DNA of 9,519 nucleotides from Prevotella sp. Lineage in GTDB: Bacteria > Bacteroidota > Bacteroidia > Bacteroidales > Bacteroidaceae. A program made the translations under genes and the position numbers. Where the stretch lies: assembly GCA_021204735.1 (NCBI GenBank), contig JAJPYV010000149.1, positions 1 through 9,519 of the forward strand, given 5' to 3'. Under the pieces are notes generated by a model. It did no database searches, was not told the origin of the DNA, and saw nothing but the letters and a program-made list of their open reading frames with translations. Position 1 is the stretch's first letter; every line of letters begins with the position of its first letter. Shown here in pieces: positions 6,352-9,519 of this stretch.

Positions 6352-7005
6352 TTAATACCGGCATTTTGAATACCATTCACGGAGAATGCCCTTTGGAATA
6401 CCATTGCTGACAGCCTCATCTAAAAAATCTTTAGCTTCCTTTCTTCTATTCATTGCGAGCAAAACCTCAACTTTAGACACTACAAGATCATGTTTATAGG
6501 GGGTTATTTCAAGAGCCTTGTTCAAATCATACAAGGCAATATCGTATGATTTCATATCTTTTTCCAACTCTGCCCTCGCCACATACACAACACTACTGTC
6601 AGGATACATCTCCACAAGATTATTTAGAAGGTCTAATGCATCATCATTACGATTAAGTCGGATGTACGTATAAGCCAAACCAAGGTTAGCCTCCATGTTG
6701 TAAGGGGAAATTTTCAGGAAATCCTCATAATCATTTTTAGCCAATTCATACCGGCGCATGTTGTTGTTGGCATACGCCCGATAATACAGGGCAGGCAGAT
6801 TTTTCTTATCCTCACCAAGCACTGTGGTACACTCCTCTACGGCATTCTCCCATTCAAGAAGTTGCAAGTTTACGGCTGCCTTTCTAAGATGTAGGCTGAC
6901 TGATTTAGGGTCATACTGAAGTAATCCGTTAAGCACACTTAACGAATCACGCCATTGTTTGGATGTCTGCGAAAAAGCAGACACAACCACCAACAACAGC
7001 GTCAA
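6352..7005 (-). CDS. exported TPR-repeat protein (start codon uncertain)
   Basis: At least 217 residues, made almost entirely of about five tetratricopeptide repeats (numbered from the TTG at 7005: about 36-69, 70-103, 104-137, 138-171, 172-205), with TPR residues such as AYANNNMRRYELAKNDYEDF and LGLAYTYIRLNRNDDALDLL. It probably acts as a protein-protein interaction scaffold outside the cytoplasm. The TTG start gives only a hydrophobic stub (MTLLLVVVSAFSQ). Reading eight codons further upstream, with no stop, to an ATC at 7029-7027 adds KTRIFHIL, which would make a textbook signal peptide ending in SAFSQ. That ATC overlaps the stop of the DUF349 gene (TAATC where TAATG would be expected). 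The true start is therefore probably 7029 (225 residues) with a noncanonical codon, or the ATG has been lost. It is second in a minus-strand operon after the DUF349 gene. Confidence 0.8.
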   Translation of the reverse strand: MTLLLVVVSAFSQTSKQWRDSLSVLNGLLQYDPKSVSLHLRKAAVNLQLLEWENAVEECTTVLGEDKKNLPALYYRAYANNNMRRYELAKNDYEDFLKISPYNMEANLGLAYTYIRLNRNDDALDLLNNLVEMYPDSSVVYVARAELEKDMKSYDIALYDLNKALEITPYKHDLVVSKVEVLLAMNRRKEAKDFLDEAVSNGIPKGILREWYSKCRY

Positions 7006-7028
7006 AATATGGAAAATTCTCGTTTTGA

Positions 7029-8987
7029 TTATTCTTCCTTGTTCTCGGCATCTATAGCCTTAATCTTTTCACGCACAAGGTTCATATCATCCTTCAACTT
7101 CTGCACCTTGCGGTTCATCTCATCAATCAAACTATTACCTTTCTTGCTCGAAGCATTTAGGAAACCAAGATTGTTCTCGTAAGTCTGAACCTCCTGCTTG
7201 ATAGTCTCATAGCGACGCATCAAACGCATACGCTCATTATCCAAAGCATCCGCACTCTTCTCAGCGGCATTCTTTAAGTTGCTCTTAAACTTATCAAGTC
7301 TACGGCGATTAGTGGATATATTGAGCTCCTTATAAATTCTGTCAAGAATATCATGATATTCCTTATAGAGTTTGTCTTTCTCTTTGAAAGGAACATGACC
7401 GACAGCGTTGTACTGTTCAATAAGATCTTGAACCTTATCCTGTGCTCTGTCATCACCAGCCTCAACAATGGCCTTCAACTCAGCTATCAAAGCACGTTTT
7501 TTCTCCAAATTAGCACGCTCCTCGCTTCTTGTACCGGCAGTGGCACTATTGCGCGCCTCAAAGAAATGGTTGCACGCAGAGAGAAAATCATTCCACAGTT
7601 TGTCACCATATTTCTTAGGCACAACTCCTATCGTCTTCCATTCTTTCTGCAAAGCGATAAGTTTGTCACTCGTAGCCTTCCAGTCTGTACTATCTTGCAA
7701 AGCCTGAGCCTGCTCAACAAGAGCCTTTTTCTTCTCTGCATTTTCGGAGAACTGCTGTTTCATGTTCTTGAAGAACTCGGCTTTCCTACCAAAGAAATCA
7801 TCACAAGCAGCACGGAAACGCTCAAATATCTTCACATTCATCTTCTGCGGAGCGAAACCTATACCTTTCCAGGCAGACTGTACTTCAATAATTTCCTTTG
7901 TCTTCTTCTCCCAATCACCGGCATTCTTTATTTCCTCCTTAGCAATTGCCTCGACCTTTTCACATAATTCGGTCTTCTTCGCAAGGTTATCTTCCTCTCT
8001 TGCGCGCAAATCCTCAAAGTGTTGCTGATGGCGTTTGTTGATTACCGTTGAAGCAGCCTTGAAACGAGCCCAAACCTCCTCACGCAGTTCCTTATTAACA
8101 GGACCTACCTCACGAAATTCCTGGTGAAGTTTCTGCAACTGGTGGAAAGCACTGATTACGTCCTTTTCCTCAGCAAGTTTCTCAGCGGCCTCACAGAGGT
8201 GGGTCTTTATCTCCAAATTCTTCTTGAAGTCATACTCACGAGCCTCACTGTTGAGTTTCAGCAAGTCATAGTACTGCTCAACATATAATTGGTAATTTCT
8301 CCACAATTCGTTGGCTTTCTCCGCAGGTACCAGTCTTATCTCCTTCCACTCCTGCTGGAGCTTCTTGAAGTCAGGATAAAATTTATTTACCTCATCGGGT
8401 GAAGTAACCATCGACTTGATTTTATCTATTATCTCAAGCTTTCTCTTGTAATTATCTTGCTTTTCCTTTTCCTGTTCTAAGAATATCTTGGCGCGCCTTT
8501 CCTTTATCACACTCATTTCGACCTTGAAAATCTCTTCGTCCTGATCAGGCAACACTTGATATACAGAAGGATCTCCACCAGCTTCAACGAAAGCTTTCAT
8601 ATTGGCTTCCCTCTCGGCAAAGTGCAACTTATAGAAAATAGTCTTGAGATAGTCCACTTCTTCTTTTTGAGGAATCTCATCACCGTGGGCTATTTCCTTG
8701 ATTCTTTCTATTACCTCCTTCTTGTCCGTGTAGTTCTTTTTCTGCTCAACTGGTTCAGTATCGACTGTTTCCATCTCACTTGACACAGATTCTTCTGCTA
8801 CAAACTCAACTGCCTCTTCTTTTTCAGGAGAGGTCTCAATCACTTCAGATGCCTTATCATTCTCATCAGTTACAGCTTCTTCATGGTTATCCACAGCAGG
8901 GGTTTCTACTTGTTCGTTAACTTCTGTTGCTTCAACATTCAGGTTTTCTGTGTTTTCCTGATTGAGATTTTTTTCTTGCGCGTCCAT
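7029..8987 (-). CDS. DUF349 repeat protein with acidic N-terminus
   Basis: A 652-residue, mainly helical and highly charged protein with five DUF349-type repeats. Their cores are recognisable by a W/F/Y-x(4)-G/R-x-V/A-P pattern: QQEWKEIRLVP (211-221), LHQEFREVGPV (287-297), QSAWKGIGFAP (370-380), LQKEWKTIGVVP (446-457) and LIEQYNAVGHVP (522-533). Each is followed by a helix such as LWNDFLSACNHFFEARNS. Residues 1-85 are a low-complexity, Glu/Val-rich acidic segment, likely disordered. Residues about 575-650 look like a coiled coil. No signal peptide or membrane segment is seen, so it is cytosolic. The molecular function of DUF349 is not established to my knowledge. It is transcribed away from fmt, and its TAA overlaps the likely start of the TPR gene by one base. 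Confidence 0.92.
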   Translation of the reverse strand: MDAQEKNLNQENTENLNVEATEVNEQVETPAVDNHEEAVTDENDKASEVIETSPEKEEAVEFVAEESVSSEMETVDTEPVEQKKNYTDKKEVIERIKEIAHGDEIPQKEEVDYLKTIFYKLHFAEREANMKAFVEAGGDPSVYQVLPDQDEEIFKVEMSVIKERRAKIFLEQEKEKQDNYKRKLEIIDKIKSMVTSPDEVNKFYPDFKKLQQEWKEIRLVPAEKANELWRNYQLYVEQYYDLLKLNSEAREYDFKKNLEIKTHLCEAAEKLAEEKDVISAFHQLQKLHQEFREVGPVNKELREEVWARFKAASTVINKRHQQHFEDLRAREEDNLAKKTELCEKVEAIAKEEIKNAGDWEKKTKEIIEVQSAWKGIGFAPQKMNVKIFERFRAACDDFFGRKAEFFKNMKQQFSENAEKKKALVEQAQALQDSTDWKATSDKLIALQKEWKTIGVVPKKYGDKLWNDFLSACNHFFEARNSATAGTRSEERANLEKKRALIAELKAIVEAGDDRAQDKVQDLIEQYNAVGHVPFKEKDKLYKEYHDILDRIYKELNISTNRRRLDKFKSNLKNAAEKSADALDNERMRLMRRYETIKQEVQTYENNLGFLNASSKKGNSLIDEMNRKVQKLKDDMNLVREKIKAIDAENKEE

Positions 8988-9036
8988 TATTTTTTAATTT
9001 TTACTCAAACAAATGGTTGTTCCCATCATTATACAT

Positions 9037-9052
9037 TATGTTTGCAAACTTA
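9037..9052. promoter_or_regulatory. back-to-back -7 boxes around a GTTTGCAAAC palindrome
   Basis: TATGTTTG on the plus strand (9037-9044) directly abuts CAAACTTA (9045-9052), which is TAAGTTTG on the minus strand; both fit TAnnTTTG. Their junction is the perfect 10-bp palindrome GTTTGCAAAC (9040-9049). The minus-strand box would give the DUF349 gene a leader of about 50 nt. The plus-strand box has TTG at 9017-9019, 17 bp upstream, and would be a distal promoter towards fmt. A -33 element for the minus-strand box is poor. Confidence 0.45.
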
Positions 9053-9129
9053 TATAAAAATCTTGTAAACTCCTAATCAAAATCAAAAAAAAATAATATT
9101 TATTGTCTAAAAGGGTATTTTGTTCATAA

Positions 9130-9153
9130 AAAAATACGGCATTTTGTATTTTT
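9130..9153. other. AT-rich inverted repeat overlapping the fmt promoter
   Basis: AAAAATAC (9130-9137) and GTATTTTT (9146-9153) form a perfect 8-bp stem with the 8-nt loop GGCATTTT. The right half covers the -33 TTTG of the fmt promoter, so it could be an operator. It is AT-rich enough to be chance. Confidence 0.25.
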
Positions 9154-9174
9154 ACTTTATTTATCATACCTTTG
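9143..9174 (+). promoter_or_regulatory. fmt promoter (-33 TTTG, -7 TACCTTTG)
   Basis: TTTG at 9143-9146 and TACCTTTG at 9167-9174 are separated by 20 bp, the usual layout of a Bacteroidota primary-sigma promoter. Transcription should start near 9180, giving a leader of about 50 nt. An AAAAGGA stretch in that leader (about 9195-9202) is too far from the ATG to be a Shine-Dalgarno sequence. Confidence 0.7.
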
Positions 9175-9230
9175 TAGACAATACTCACAATCCTAAAAGG
9201 AAAAGACTTTATCGAAAATACAGAACAAGT

Positions 9231-9519
9231 ATGAAAAAAGAAGAACTTAGAATAATATTCATGGGTACTCCGGAATTTGCGGTTGAAACATTGAAGTGTT
9301 TAGTTGAAGGGGGCTATAATGTAGTTGCCGTAATAACACAACCAGACAAACCCGTAGGCAGACACCAAGATACATTGCAAGCATCAGCAGTAAAACAGTA
9401 TGCTCTATCCAAAGGCCTCCCCGTACTGCAACCTGTAAAGATGAAAGACCCTGCATTCTTAGAAGAATTGAAAAGTTACAATGCCGACCTGCAAGTAGTG
9501 GTTGCGTTCCGCATGCTGC
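9231..9519 (+). CDS. fmt: methionyl-tRNA formyltransferase, N-terminal part
   Basis: The gene begins with ATG at 9231 and runs off the right edge after 96 codons; a full Fmt has about 310-330 residues. The enzyme transfers a formyl group from 10-formyltetrahydrofolate to methionyl-tRNA for translation initiation, in the cytosol. The start of the formyltransferase Rossmann domain is clear: RIIFMGTPEFAVETL (residues 7-21), VITQPDKPVGR (about 34-44), GLPVLQPVKMKDPAFLEEL, and ADLQVVVAFRML at the cut end, which leads into the catalytic half. The substitution of HQDTLQ after PVGR is familiar from Bacteroidota versions as I recall them. It has its own good promoter and diverges from the DUF349 gene. 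The catalytic Asn-His-Asp residues lie outside the window and cannot be judged. Confidence 0.95.
   Translation, partial: MKKEELRIIFMGTPEFAVETLKCLVEGGYNVVAVITQPDKPVGRHQDTLQASAVKQYALSKGLPVLQPVKMKDPAFLEELKSYNADLQVVVAFRML

Noticed and set aside
7353..7967. 204-codon plus-strand ORF
   Set aside because: It lies fully inside the DUF349 gene on the opposite strand; the encoded sequence is a hydrophobic mirror of charged helical codons and shows no family features.

Overview
The window looks like ordinary chromosome of a member of the Bacteroidales, most like the Prevotella/Bacteroides/Porphyromonas group. It is AT-rich. Start codons mostly lack a Shine-Dalgarno sequence. Several intergenic regions carry the Bacteroidota promoter box TAnnTTTG. 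The protein families (a dipeptidyl-peptidase III with HECLGH, multi-repeat DUF349, PepD, GtrA, Fmt) also fit that group. The genus is an inference. I see no tRNA, rRNA, CRISPR array, insertion sequence or phage gene.

Left part (1-3251): an AT-rich leader with one good promoter candidate, then three tightly packed plus-strand genes: a stand-alone AraC-type HTH protein, a cytosolic M49 dipeptidyl-peptidase III, and an AlkD-like HEAT/ARM-repeat protein. The last two lie in the same reading frame and are separated only by one TAA and two codons. The Porphyromonas gingivalis enzyme is known as a single fused chain of these two parts, so this locus is a split version and is the most interesting point in the window.

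Middle part (3252-6347): a new promoter with a very short leader that holds a hairpin and a possible 13-codon upstream ORF. Then come a flippase-like polytopic membrane protein, the M20 dipeptidase PepD (all metal ligands present), a strong hairpin, and a small GtrA-family membrane protein. DPP III and PepD would both act in cytosolic peptide breakdown. The two membrane proteins belong to families tied to lipid-linked substrates.

Right part (6348-9519): on the minus strand, a five-repeat DUF349 protein followed by a secreted or periplasmic TPR protein whose start codon seems to be noncanonical. It converges on gtrA with only 4 nt between the stops. A divergent intergenic region of 243 bp holds a back-to-back pair of promoter boxes and a full promoter for fmt (methionyl-tRNA formyltransferase), which runs off the right edge.

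Most of the window is conserved housekeeping sequence. I do not see a clear new defence or mobile system. The findings worth checking are the split DPP III/AlkD pair, the TPR start codon, the flippase leader and the symmetric promoter.
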